From NCBI GenBank assembly GCA_000708835.1, contig DF237368.1, positions 1-64,000 of the forward strand: DNA of 64,000 nucleotides, read 5' to 3'. This stretch comes from Klebsormidium nitens (taxonomy: Eukaryota > Streptophyta > Klebsormidiophyceae > Klebsormidiales > Klebsormidiaceae). Of the stretch, positions 39,301-50,155 are shown in pieces (position 1 is the first letter of the stretch; every line of letters begins with the position of its first letter). The notes under the pieces are model-generated. The model ran no database searches and had not been told where the DNA came from. It worked only from the letters and a program-made list of their open reading frames with translations. Both the position numbers and the translations under genes were made by a program.

Positions 39301-40210
39301 GCATGCCAAAGCTCAACGCCAGTCCTCAGCAAGTACGTGCAATGTGACGGGAAGCCAAGGAAGTAATTACACCGCCATGCAGAGCAAGCCAATGTCCATG
39401 AAGTATGAGCGGGAAGTTCCACGATCTCCACTGATGGACCTTCAGTCTGTCTCTCTTCGCCCTACCTCCTCACTGCTTTCATATTATCTTCTGACAAGAG
39501 ACCAGAGGAAAGAACTCATGCAACCTCATTAGCTTGCAAACGAGCCAACTCCATAGAGATTATTATGTCACAGAGTGATGGCATGTAGAATGAGATGAAA
39601 AGGACGGAAGCAAGTCAAATCACGTTCAATGCAGAACACACAAACCCAAAATTGTTTGCATGAAACATAAGAAACACTGCCTCTAGTTTAAGAAACTGGA
39701 ACAGCGCGCGTGCTGGTCGCATAGCTAATGTCCCTTCTTTTGCACTCGACGTCATGATCAGTGGAACTCTTCCCAAGAGACAAGGACATACGCAGAAAAT
39801 TCTGCAATGGCTGACCAACAGTGTAAACATGTTGCAGGTCCACATGCAAATCTCTGCTTTCTTTGCACATTCTGGATACAAAACAAGAGGGCCATTCCCG
39901 TTGGTCAACAAAAAGCCTAGGAACACAACCTGTTCTTCAAATGCCCTAACTTTTGAAAACTCATGGAGAATCAGTTTCCCAAATTGGCCGAAATCATGAG
40001 AATCACTCAATCTGCAAAAATCAATCAATGACAACCGGTAATGTGCATTTGCAGCTCATCCCAACTATCAGCAAAAGATGTTCCTGGGTTTGTCGCAGGA
40101 TAAACCGGGGAGAAGGGGCGCTTACATAAAAGAGCGACGGTGTGACTAGCTCCAGCTGAGAGCCAGAGCACCTCCATGCTCCCATCTGCCTTTGGGCCCC
40201 CATCCATCAT
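33314..40210 (-). CDS. UVR8: UV-B photoreceptor UVR8
   Basis: Eleven exons in transcript order, 40210-40126, 39126-38940, 38737-38591, 38131-38050, 37742-37587, 36757-36584, 35816-35745, 35112-35041, 34846-34642, 33795-33749 and 33409-33314, are phase-consistent and encode 440 residues, the length of Arabidopsis UVR8. Seven RCC1 blades are complete. The three GWRHT motifs place tryptophans at 230, 282 and 334, equivalent to the UV-B-sensing W233, W285 and W337 of Arabidopsis, each followed by the dimer-interface arginine. Exon 10 encodes RYAIVPERP, the C-terminal VP motif that contacts COP1, and the last exon ends with a basic VPVAAKRPKIH tail like the Arabidopsis end. UV-B absorption monomerises the protein, which then signals through COP1. 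All known key parts are present, so it is probably functional. Confidence 0.95.
36829..37080 (-). repeat. Decayed tandem copies of UVR8 exon 6 edge
   Basis: In the intron before exon 6 (36757-36584), three partial copies of the acceptor plus the first 40-45 coding bases occur with roughly 90-115 bp spacing. The copy near 37034-37075 still has CAG then CATGAGAAAGTCACGATGG and reads HEKVTMVAYGW. The copy near 36940-36986 has acquired a stop, and the copy near 36829-36872 is the most diverged. Each retains an AG at the exon-start position. Confidence 0.75.
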
Positions 40211-41419
40211 TGCAAACTCCACCTGCCTCTTGGCTACAAAATGCAGTGAATATTTCTGACTGTAACCAGTAGAGTGAGCACAAAACTTCCTGGCTCAAGT
40301 CAATGCGGTCCCTGTTTTGGCATACGATTGAATGACACCCTCTTCAACTATTCCTATGACTGTAGAAGCCCTTCAATTCTGGCACAGACAACGAAACCGA
40401 GTTCTGCAAGAGTGGTTGGGCGGACTCTGAGCCGCTTGCTGCAATGCAGACCAGACAAGATCCCATTTGCATCGCATCACCAGAGGTAAGCCGCAAGAGA
40501 ATGCCGTTCGGATTGGTAGCCCCCTAGCAAACTCCACAGCAAAGCCTGTTCATGCGCCCCTTCCGACCAGCGCTCTCTAGACTCTAGTCTTGGCGCTCTG
40601 CTGGTCTCCTTCAAGTTCCCTTCGTCAGCAAGAGCGGAGCCATGATTATTTTTCAAGAGCAGGAAATTGCGGGACGCAACTGCGGCGGATAAGGTTGACA
40701 CAAGCAACTTGTTGGCGTCCGTTCCATACATCATCAGCGTAAAGAGTGTCAAGCCTTCAGGCCCCGTCCGATCTTGACCGATGATCTTCTAAGTCCGTAA
40801 TGCCACGTGTCCACAAAGCCGATGTGAATACCCTCGAGCGAATCTTCAATAATATTGCCGAATACCTACATAGTACAGGGCTGGTCGCTTGTTCACACTC
40901 GCTTCACCACCACCTCACGAAATGCCTGCAAATTGCAATGTTCAGCCTGTGCAAAAGACGGAAGACTGGGACAACCAGCTCCTGCGGCCGCCCTTCCATA
41001 GGTATGCCCATATAATAGCAGCATTGGGGTGAAGCGAAGCTGTGAGCTTGAGCATCTTTTTGGCGGCATGGCAATGCAGCGGATTCGCTTTCTGGGACGA
41101 TTGAAGGGAAGCTTGGAACTCACCACCAGCATTACCGAGGTGGGTTTGCTTCGCCAACTTCTCCGGTTGAAGCGTCTGCGATTGTTGAAACATTTGTAAT
41201 TGCAAATATTTGTCGTCAGAGTTCCCAGGCGCTCAGCCGAAACTCCAGAAACCGCAATATCTGAGGGGAGTGCTTCGCATATGTCTGTCTTACTGGCCCT
41301 TGCCACCATTTGGCATTAAGTATCCTACATCATAAGGTCTCTGATATCCGGCAGTCGCAGCAGTTGAGTCAAAATTATGAGTATCATCTATCAACGCACT
41401 GTGCAAGCCTCACTTCAGA
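40211..41419. promoter_or_regulatory. Divergent promoter region, UVR8 / bL9
   Basis: This 1.2 kb region separates the UVR8 start codon from the proposed bL9 start codon. Frames here are short and featureless. It should hold both promoters and possibly unrecognised upstream exons of bL9, whose first exon is uncertain. I identify no specific cis-element. Confidence 0.45.
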
Positions 41420-44315
41420 ATGTTTCAGTTCTCAACTAACTTACCACGTTGCTCTCTCTTCCACCGTGCTCCGGAAAGGGTGCTTTGGGAGGCTTGCCTG
41501 TGCGGAAAAAGACTTGCTGGCAGCAGTACTTTTCTAAGGTTTCCACCAGTGCACTTTCCGCCAGCTTCCGAGAATTTCCGGTTAGATGCTCAGGAAAGTT
41601 ATTGGCGTCAAGCAAATGCAAATACATCTGCGCCAAAGTTGCTGCACCTTGTTTGAGCGAAGAATCTGGCTTCCTTCTTTCTTTGCAGCTGCTCTGGGCA
41701 GGGGGCGCCCAGTCTTCACTAGAGTGCCCCCCCGGCGCTCGTGGCTTTGCGAAGGCTCTCAATCAGAAGCTCAATGTTGTCCTGAAGGAGGTGAGACTGC
41801 ACAAACACGATTTGTATTTTCCCCTGCAAATGGTTTGGTTCTTGCTGTGGAAATGATGCGGATCTTACCTTGGCCTTGCCAACTTTCTTTGATGTGTTGT
41901 ACAGAAGTCCCTACCCCATCTGGGAATCTGATCGATGTAGTGGTGGTAGGGTATGGATATAGCTAGACATCTCCTGATGGTGTTGCAGAGTAACTGTATT
42001 AATCAGACGAGGGTGGCTTGTTGACACTACTATTGATATCGAAAGACTCCGGGCCTTTGAGGCCGTCAGCCTCATTTTGCTCCACTCTTTGATAAGCAAC
42101 GTTGAGCCGAGTTCAAAAGATCTGCTGAGAAAATGATGTGGACTGGTTCAAAGAAGAGAACTCAAACAATGTCAGATCAGAGATTACAGATCAGATTGGA
42201 TCAAAGATTGAACAACGTCCCTTCTTGTTCCTCAGGACGTCCAAGGGGTGGGGCAGGCTGGGGAGGTGCTGTCGGTGGCTGCAGGCTTTGCCCGGAACTT
42301 CCTGATCCCGCAGAGGAAAGCACTGCCGGGGCTGGAGAAGTATGTCCAGATGGCACACACCTTCCGACTGGTGAGGGGACTTATTCTATTCTCCTTCTGT
42401 CCCTACTTATTGAGGTCGTTGTGACCACAGATGACAGCCGGTCAGAAATTCAATTTGTGCCTGCCGACATATCTTTGCAGGTAGCAGGGCCCTTTCATTG
42501 TTGAAGGGTTTGCGCATAGTAGAAGATTGCTCCAAAGGAAGCGGGTTCCTCCACTATTTGAGGATATACTTCTCGGCTTCGTCAAACTCAATGAAGGGGA
42601 AAGGGATAGAAAGCCCGCCCATTCTTTCAATATAATTTCAAAACATTGCGGCAACAATCAGTAGCCTGCGTAAACAGGCTTTACCGATTCTGCTTGAGTA
42701 AACTCTTGGACGACCATTCACATACAACAGATGCTCTTTTAGACGAACTTGTCTTTCCTCGCTGTCTGCACCTTTGTTCGAACTCGAAATTAATTCTGGA
42801 CGCAAATGTTGTAGTGTTGGGACAAGCTGTCACGCTGACTGGACACCTTCTGGGACTCTGACACGGGTCCTTGACGTTCCGACACCCTTCCAATAATCAT
42901 ATCTCCTTATCGGAATTGGCTGATTGCCACTTACAGACAGAAGGGAGCACCTGATTGCTCATTTCGTTGGACATATTTTGAACCTTGTCGGACATCCGGA
43001 CACTTGCAGGACGATAACGTGGAGGTGCTGCAGCGGCGCGCGGGGCAGGCGGACGCGGACAACCTGGAGAAGCAGCGGCAGCGGATACGGCGGGAGCGGG
43101 AAAAGGTCGTGCGGCGATTGACGTCTACCAAAGTGGTAAGATATGGTACCAATCTTTCGTCCTTGTATCTTTTGGATATAGCTTTGTGAGATGGTCGCCC
43201 GACAATAGCAGAGACGAGAGGATGGTAGTAGAGATACGAAAGCTAGCTCTTTCGAGGAGCTCAGGATGCTGACGGCGACCAAAGTGGTGGGACCCGGATT
43301 GCTCAATACCTTCGGTTGTGCTGGTAAGGGTTTGCAGAGTGTCCTTGAGAGCAGTTGAGGACAAAAGGATCGAGTCGAGTATTCAGGCAAAGACCTGCGT
43401 TCTTGGACGCGGCACTCATGTAGACTTACTTGCCCGATATAAGTTAAGGTTTGCCGACTGGTTCTGCGAGCATTTCTCGTTGAGCGAGTGACCCCTTGTC
43501 TACAAAGCTGCGCCTGACCCCCAACACATTCCTTGCAGGTTTTCTACCGCAACCTGAACAAGACTGACCGCCTCACCCTTCTTACCCCAGTCAATGCGAA
43601 GGACATTGTTGCCGAGGTACGTTTCTGATCAGGATCCCTGTCAAGCCGAAACGTTCGAGGCGTCTAAAGCCTCTGTTGCTGCGACAAACTTCCCCTCTTA
43701 GAACGCTTTGATATCGTTGCAAGCGGATCAGGAGCACGTTGGGACCGCAAGTCATCCAGTTCGACGAACGAAGTTTTGGGGGTGGCCGTGCTGAGGACGC
43801 GTCAATCAAGCAGACAATCAAAAAGCACATCGCTGTCGGCGGAAACGCAACGTTCATATTGCCCCTCTGTTGGAAGGGTAGATAAGCTCAGATTCAGTGA
43901 CGCTTTGCGGTGCACTTTTTTGCTGCTCTTCGCGGTTGTAGGATGGAGCTCTTTCTGTGCTGGCCTGCAGGCTGCCAAACCAGCAGGTCTAAGTCCAAAT
44001 GTTTGGCATACTTTGAAGCCGAACATCTTCGTGATTCGTCAGCGCTTTTCCTCGTTGCAGGTAGAGCGGCAGTTGCGGATCTCCATGCAAGAGGAATGCA
44101 TCCGGCTCGCCCAACCCATCACCGGCCTTGGAGACTTTGAGGTCCCCCTCTTGTTGCCGGAAGACGAGGTTGCACAAGAGCTTCAACAGGCCTTGTTAGA
44201 AGAAGGGAGCCAGGATTCGTATGACGAGGAGGACGAAGGGCGGCAAAAACAGCTGGCCATCACAGTCCGAGTTCGGAGAAAAGGCAAGACCGGGACAGCG
44301 AAGGGAGCGTCCTAG
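41420..44315 (+). CDS. Organellar (mitochondrial-type) ribosomal protein bL9
   Basis: Exons 41689-41790, 42236-42370, 43010-43135, 43539-43616 and 44061-44315 are all phase 0 and well supported. A first exon 41420-41479 (a presequence starting MFQFSTNLPR, phase 0, weak GTGCTT donor) is proposed, giving 251 residues. The bL9 N-domain is clear: LNVVLKEDVQGVG.AGEV..V..GFARNFLIP, the conserved rRNA-binding loop. It is followed by a charged helix (residues about 100-140) and a C-domain with TPVNAKDIVAEV and GDFEVPLLLP. The C-domain and overall layout match plant mitochondrial L9 better than plastid L9. It would be imported into mitochondria and sit at the base of the L1 stalk of the large subunit. 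An acidic insert lies near residues 215-235. Confidence 0.8.
43255..43300 (+). repeat. Decayed copy of bL9 exon 4 donor edge
   Basis: The end of exon 4 (GAT, TGACG, ACCAAAGTGGT, at 43115-43137) recurs about 140 bp downstream inside the following intron (GATGCTGACGGCGACCAAAG then TGGT at 43264-43290). The copy has lost the GTAAG donor. This resembles the exon-edge duplications in UVR8 and CFAP97, but at a 5' splice site. Confidence 0.6.
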
Positions 44316-45605
44316 TAGATGTGGCGCGAAGAACTTCGGAAGTTGTGCCAAGCACGTTGCTTGGTTTGGAAACAGCGTTTTCGGTCCATGACCGAGATGC
44401 GAGGGGTTTTTAGTATGCGGTTCGGCGTTCATTCGGTCGACCCTTTGCTCCAGGATTCGAGTTGAAAGTTTCTAAGAATCTTGTGCAAAGGCTGGTGTTT
44501 TGCAGATATGGCTTGACAGATTGCATGCCAGCCAGGATACTGGCGCCCTATGTAGGCGGCCGCAGTCTGTAAGAGACACACATGGATCTCCGTTCACCTT
44601 GTCTAGCGGCGTGACAGGCGGCTGCCTGCCAAAAAGGGGCATCGTCATAACCTCCATGTTCGAAACGGGTATGCTTATTGGAGGTTAAGGTTGCAGTCCG
44701 GCCGCCGCTGCAGCGTGTGCTATACTATTTGACAACATTTTCTGAGCTCAACCGCATTCCGCGGCAGCATTCAACAAGTCCCACACAGGCTCGCGAGCCT
44801 ACAGGGTCTCCGAGAATGGTCACCGAGCCCACACGGGATATCTCAGACAAGGCTCGCATCATGAAACTGAGAGTGATCATTGTTGAATGCATGGACAACA
44901 TGATGCGCATACGTGCCACAAATGGTCGATTCGATATAACGTCTGCAATATATACCAAAAGTCACAATTCGAGATTCCCAGCTATCGAGCATAGATACAT
45001 ACCAACCATAATATGATTCGAGCATACCGCAATCAATTGTTCGTGGCGGAACATGCGCATGAACAATCGAACATGCAACTTAGCATGCAATCGTTTAGCC
45101 GCGCCCCATGAGGCCCCCGGGGCGGCCAGGCAACCACGCATCAGCCCTAGTACGGTACCTATAGAATTTGGCAGGTTCCTAATGATCCTGTCGGATCCGA
45201 TCGGGCTGTGCGCGGCGAACATTGGCACATAAATTATCAGAAAGCTGCGTGCCGGATCACTAGGGTTTCATACATACATCAGAGCGATTCGTCCGACGTG
45301 CACTGGACTTCTGAATTCAGACGTCATAGTTTGAAAGGCAGCATGCATGGCGCAGCATTGATGAGACATTTGCTAACTTGACCTTGAGGTCGTCATGCGC
45401 ATACCAAGGGTGCATTTGCAGACCTTGGCCTTCCAACTCATTCTCGCTTCCATACAGACAGGTTTAGTATACCTTGCACCAAGCAAGTGCCAATCTTCTT
45501 TCCAAAGCAGGCAGACTGCTCAGAGCAGAGCCGTTACCTTTCCCCCCTCTTGTTCAGCATCTGATTCCATTCCGTGCAGCAAACGCCCCATTATAAGAAG
45601 ACAAC
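44316..45605. other. Convergent intergenic, bL9 / uL16
   Basis: This 1.3 kb stretch lies between convergent genes. No reading frame has a recognisable domain and no RNA gene is seen. The part around 44860-45060 is rich in short ATGCGCAT-like palindromic words, similar in style to 23.5-23.9 and 32.3-32.9 kb, but no clear repeat alignment is visible. Confidence 0.45.
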
Positions 45606-47514
45606 CTAGGCCTCCTTTGTGATGAACTTGACCTTGATGGGCATCTTTTGCGCAGCAATCGCCATAGCCGCCCGCGCCACCTGTGGTGACACCCCCGCCA
45701 TCTCATATATGATCCGCCCCGGCTTTACGACAGCCACCCAATGCGACAGGGACCCCTTTCCGGACCCCATACGAGTTTCCGCCGGCCGCATCGTGATGGG
45801 CTTGTCAGGGAAAACCCGGATCCAGATCTTGCCACCACGACGGGCGTAACGAGTCATCGCCCTACGTCCCGACTCAATCTGGCGGGCTGTGATCCATGTT
45901 GGCTCCTGAGCCTGTAGAGCAAAGCTCCCGAAGGCAATGGTGTTCCCCCGCGAAGCCTTGCCCGTCAACCGGCCCCTGTGCTGCTTCCGGTGCTTCACTC
46001 TCCGAGGGCTGAGCATGCTCCGCACGACGCCCTGCCGACAGGATTAGCGGAAGAGTATCAGCAACCCTGTGGATATGCGCCGACCAACTCCTGACCACGT
46101 CTTACACCTTCCTTACTCGACATTGATGTGTTTCGGGAAGATGAGTGCTTGGCTCGTGCTTGGCTTGTGCTGAAAGAGGACATTCTTCAAGGTGCTGTGC
46201 CCCTATTTCAATATGTTCCAAAAGAGCAAATAGCAAAAAAGATCCACAAAGCAGATGCACTATCATTAAAAGGTTGGTCTTACAAAGCTCCTGTTGCGAG
46301 CAGTGTACCAAACTTCGACGCACGACCAGCGAAGAGCAGGGGGCTGAAAGAACTGAGTAAGCATCAAGATGCCATGAGACAAGATGTTGAATGGACCGTT
46401 GAAATTAAGGTACCAGCCAGTCTTTTCTTTGGTTACTCGCGAATGGTCGGATCCTTGCAGTTGCCTTCACCAGCTCAACTTTAATGCTGACTCCTACCAC
46501 CACAGGTCGTTGATCTTTGAGTCTGCACAAGGGGCCTTTGCAGATACTTGAAAGTGCTCTTAAGGTGGTGCCAGCTTCCACAAGGTTGGAACATCTTATG
46601 AGCCGTCACCTCACCGGCTGTGAAGCCGCCCCACTGTCGGCCTCCTCGGGCTTTACCACTGGGCTGCTTGGGCGGACAAAAGGCATCGCCACATTGCTCC
46701 TCTGGACGAAGCTGCTGCGGCTGAGCTGAGAAGGCCGCAGGTTTGCCCTGCGATTGCAAGTAGCTCGGGTCTACGTATACAATTGAGGAGGTAGATGCCC
46801 TGGCCAGGCCCTCGTCTTCATAGTGAGACTCGTCATTGTGTCATGCTTGCTTGAATTCAAGCAAACCCCTGTCTTCATAGTAAATCCAATCATGGTATCA
46901 TGCTTGTTCGATAAGCAATGCACAACGACTCGGCGGCGCTGTTCCCATACTCTATTCCAGAGTAAGTGCTAGCAATCAACATAGAAGGTTTGAGGGATGG
47001 ACAGAACCAATGCACTGACGAGCAAACCCCTGATTGCTTTGAGGGACACCCTGTAATAAACTTGCAGCGCGCACTCAACACGTGTGTTTCGTATCCTCTG
47101 CCTTACTTGGCACCCTAAGCCACCATACAAGTCACCCCCGTCAGTATGGCTTGACGTCCGGAAGAGACCAACGATCATTGCATTCAGTCAGGGTGGCCAA
47201 ACGAGACTGGTAATGACACGGAAGGGGCAGGAGACATCCAGTTGCTGATCCTCCGGCTCTGCTGCTAGCGGTGGCTCACGATGAGAACCTTGAGATGAAC
47301 CGACTTTGATATCGCCCCTGAAATGCGAACCCTTTCCTTCTGGGTGGAAGCTTGCCAGGCTCAAAACATGAAGCAGGCAGGGGGACGAGTTCTCTTACCT
47401 GCCAAGCAGCGCGGCGCTTCTGCAACTCTCAAGAGGCCTTTGTGCCACCGCCCTCTGGCCAGTAAAGGCCCTGGCAGCGCAAGACGAGGACAACGACACC
47501 GTAGAAGACGCCAT
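45606..47514 (-). CDS. Plastid-type ribosomal protein uL16, nuclear-encoded
   Basis: The exon 46031-45606 encodes a complete plastid/cyanobacterial uL16: [62 protein letters not shown] and [10 protein letters not shown]. It is not the divergent plant mitochondrial L16. It would bind 23S rRNA near the A site of plastid ribosomes. A splice acceptor lies 15 bases before the ancestral start Met. Upstream, exon 47514-47399 encodes a classic plastid transit peptide ([12 protein letters not shown]...) ending in phase 2. A middle exon 46799-46610 would link the phases (63 codons), giving 243 residues in total, but that exon is unconfirmed. An alternative is direct splicing of exon 1 to the AG immediately before the initiator codon region. 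The mature domain is certain; the upstream model is inference. Confidence 0.8.
46809..46906. repeat. Short tandem duplication in uL16 intron
   Basis: Two related units about 57 bp apart (46809-46850 and 46867-46906) share GTCTTCATAGT, then TCAT or AATCATG, then ATCATGCTTG. In transcript direction they lie just upstream of the acceptor proposed for uL16 exon 2. Confidence 0.7.
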
Positions 47515-48065
47515 CCGGTCCACCCCAGATGTTTACAAGAAAATGCAGCGAAACCACCACCGTCCCTGATGCTTTTCACTACCCCGCTGCTAAACTTGCC
47601 AGCATTACCCTCTGCGAAAGGGACGCCTGCACCACTGCAACACCTTGCCCAATGCGCCTGTTCTCTCAAGCTTGTCCTTCCCTCCTGCAGGTCCAAGGGT
47701 GTGACTCCGTCCCTTTTTGCTGCGTCTACTTTATTGATTTTTGACACCAGCAGTTCAACGTCGAGTCCTTTGCTGCTGACACAAATCCTGAAGTTTCGGT
47801 TTGTGTATTTCATGACATATAAAGTGTCAAGTTTTAACCTGGAAAAGAAGGAAAGCAACCAAGTTCGCATTCATCCACGACTCACGAGGGTGCAGCAGCA
47901 GACGTGCAGCTTGTTGAAGTTGGGAAAGGGAGGCCGAGGTGGATTGCCCTGTTGCGCACTGTTCAGGGGGCAACGCAGGATCCTTCAAATGCAAGCGGAA
48001 AGGAGAGCGGATTAGGTGAAGAAACGCAAGCCCCGGTTTGATTGGAGTCTGCATTGCTCCAAACG
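47515..48065. promoter_or_regulatory. Bidirectional promoter region, uL16 / uS5
   Basis: Only 551 bp separate the start codons of two divergently transcribed plastid ribosomal protein genes, so a shared promoter is likely. A TATA-like word (ATATAAAG, 47816-47823) points toward uS5 but lies about 240 bp from its start codon, so its role is uncertain. The overlapping open frames on both strands look like chance. Confidence 0.5.
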
Positions 48066-50155
48066 ATGGCGTCCACAGCGGCCGTCAAAACCCTGTGTGT
48101 CGCGTCGAGCAGCATCAGCAAGGCAGCGTCCCATGCTTCCGGCGCTCCTTCCGCCATCTTGCCGGCCCCCTTCTTTGGCCGCGCTCTGACTGGTTCAAAG
48201 GCATGCTCGAGCGCGTTCAGTGGCCGCCAGTTGGGCCTCTCAAGATTTACCACAAGTGGGAGGCAGTGTGTGATGGTTGCTGATGCCCCAAGCAAAGATA
48301 CTGAGGAGGCAAAGCCGCCGTCTTATTACATGAACTTTGAGCCACCGGCGGATATTGATGAGTTCACCCGGGACTTCATGAACAGCACCCTTGAGGACGA
48401 GGACCCCGAGTATGACACGATGTGGAAGAAGTTTTTCTTTGATGAGGACGAGGAAGTTGGTGAGTGTACGGATGCTTCCTGATGCAGAAAGAGAATCCCT
48501 GTCACTTTTGGAAAAGCGACATTGATGAGTAGTGTTTGCTGGCTCTTTGACTAGGGAGGTGGGATTGCCTGCCACCGGGGATGTCCATTCTGAGTTACAT
48601 TTGACCTCCGGTATCTCCGGTTCGCGAGTAGGCTCTCGAATGTGCACCTCTGGTAATGGTTGAGCGCCTGCATTGGCATGGCTGCTCCTGGTAATGCTTG
48701 AACGGACAGGAGTGAGCTGCAGAGAGCAGGGTTTTGTTGCACTCGTGACTGCCTCGGATGCAAGAGTGAGAGCACTATCATCAGCGAGCAGAGGTGGTTT
48801 ATGATGGGCATGAGCACTTTGACGCCTCTGTGGGAGTGTGCAAGCCAAATGCACGGGTTTGTAGGGGACAGCTACTGGTCATCATATGCACTCCGTCTGA
48901 ATTGCTCCGTATTCACAAGGATGACAACTCCAATGTAGAGGACTGCATTAGGGTTTGCTGCTTTGCCCTGTCGCTATGAGCATCAACAGGGGTGCTACAC
49001 TTTAGCTCTTAAGAAAATGCTCAGGGCAACATATGCCTCTTGTCTGATGTCTACAGTCTATTATGATCAGTGGTAGCTCGAATGCGTGTGCAGAGGGTCA
49101 TCTCGTTGAAGCATGAGTCATGCAGCCTCCGGTTCTTCAATAGAGGAATTGTAGACCTTGCTCGCTTGCACGTTCCCTCTTCAACATAGAACCTGCACTC
49201 TAGTCAGAGGAATTGAGTGACGAGTTAGCAAAGCACTCAAGGACACACACATAAGTTCTCCTCTTCCACCTGAATGAATCGTCATTGTCTGTTGAGCACA
49301 AATTCGATTGAGATGACGCAGTTTGTCTGTGGAAGTTGCTGGAACGCTGGCCTCCTCATGCGGTTGATATTGCTTACCTTCTCCCAAGCTGACCGATGGA
49401 TTCCTTTGTTGTTCACGTCCCTCTTTGACTAGTGGTCTCCCTGCAGCAGCACGCGGAGGCAGACAAATTCTGCCTGTCAGCAATTGGCAGGTTGAGTGCG
49501 GCCCGTCCAGAGTTTCAGAGGTTTCTGAAGTGCACCCAACCACCGACTTGAGGGCAATCAACCGTATCAAACGAGTGCGCTGACAGATTTGCTTGTTCCA
49601 CTGGTTGCAGTTGAGGCGGTGGATGACGAAGAGGACGGCATCAAGCGGCTGCGCCCCCCAGAGCGCCGTAAGAAGGACCAGTACCAGGAGAACGTGGTTC
49701 AGGTCTCTCGGGTTAACAAAACGGTTAAGGGAGGGAACCAGCTGAGCTTCCGGGCCGTTGTCGTCATTGGGGATGGCAAGGGCGCCGTTGGAGTCGGTGT
49801 CGGAAAGGCGAAGGAAGTGATGAACGCGGTGCTGAAGGCGGGGGTGGATGCGAGGCGGCACATTATCAAGGTCCCGTTGAACAAGCAAAAGTCGATCCCC
49901 CATCGGATGGAGGGGCGGTACGGGGCAGCCAAGGTGCTGTTACGGCCGGCGCCTCTGGGGACGGGTGTCATTGCGGGCGGTTCGGTGCGGACGGTGCTCG
50001 AGATGGCGGGCGTCGAGAACACCTTCGGAAAGCAGCTTGGGAGCAACAACCCGCTCAACAACGCGCGGGCAACGCTGGTTGCGATCGGAAACATGTTCGA
50101 CAGGAAAGAGGTGGCTGAGTTCCGGAAGGTGCCGATCGAGAGCTTGCGGGTATAG
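48066..50155 (+). CDS. Plastid ribosomal protein uS5
   Basis: Two exons, 48066-48459 and 49611-50155, join in phase 1 and give 312 residues. Residues 1 to about 75 are a Ser/Ala-rich transit peptide starting [10 protein letters not shown]. An acidic linker (DEDEE, DDEED) follows, as in other plant plastid S5 proteins. The S5 double-stranded-RNA-binding fold begins with [18 protein letters not shown] and includes [25 protein letters not shown] and [10 protein letters not shown]. The C-terminal domain has [30 protein letters not shown] and NARATL. S5 sits on the back of the small subunit and contributes to decoding accuracy. The gene is divergent from uL16. Splice sites (TTG|GTGAGT and TTGCAG) are strong. 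Confidence 0.95.

Noticed and set aside
41449-41688. Upstream extension of the bL9 reading frame as coding sequence
   Set aside because: The frame has no ATG, and a pyrimidine-rich TTTCTTTGCAG acceptor sits at 41678-41688, so this stretch is better read as intron.
47690-47760. Minus-strand stretch resembling an ankyrin repeat (DVELLVSKINKVDAAKRDG)
   Set aside because: It is a single weak repeat-like match with no neighbouring repeats and no compatible exon chain; it lies upstream of the uL16 start.
47323-48015. Plus-strand 230-codon frame upstream of uS5
   Set aside because: Composition and lack of motifs suggest chance; it is antisense to the uL16 transit-peptide exon, which has clear transit-peptide character.
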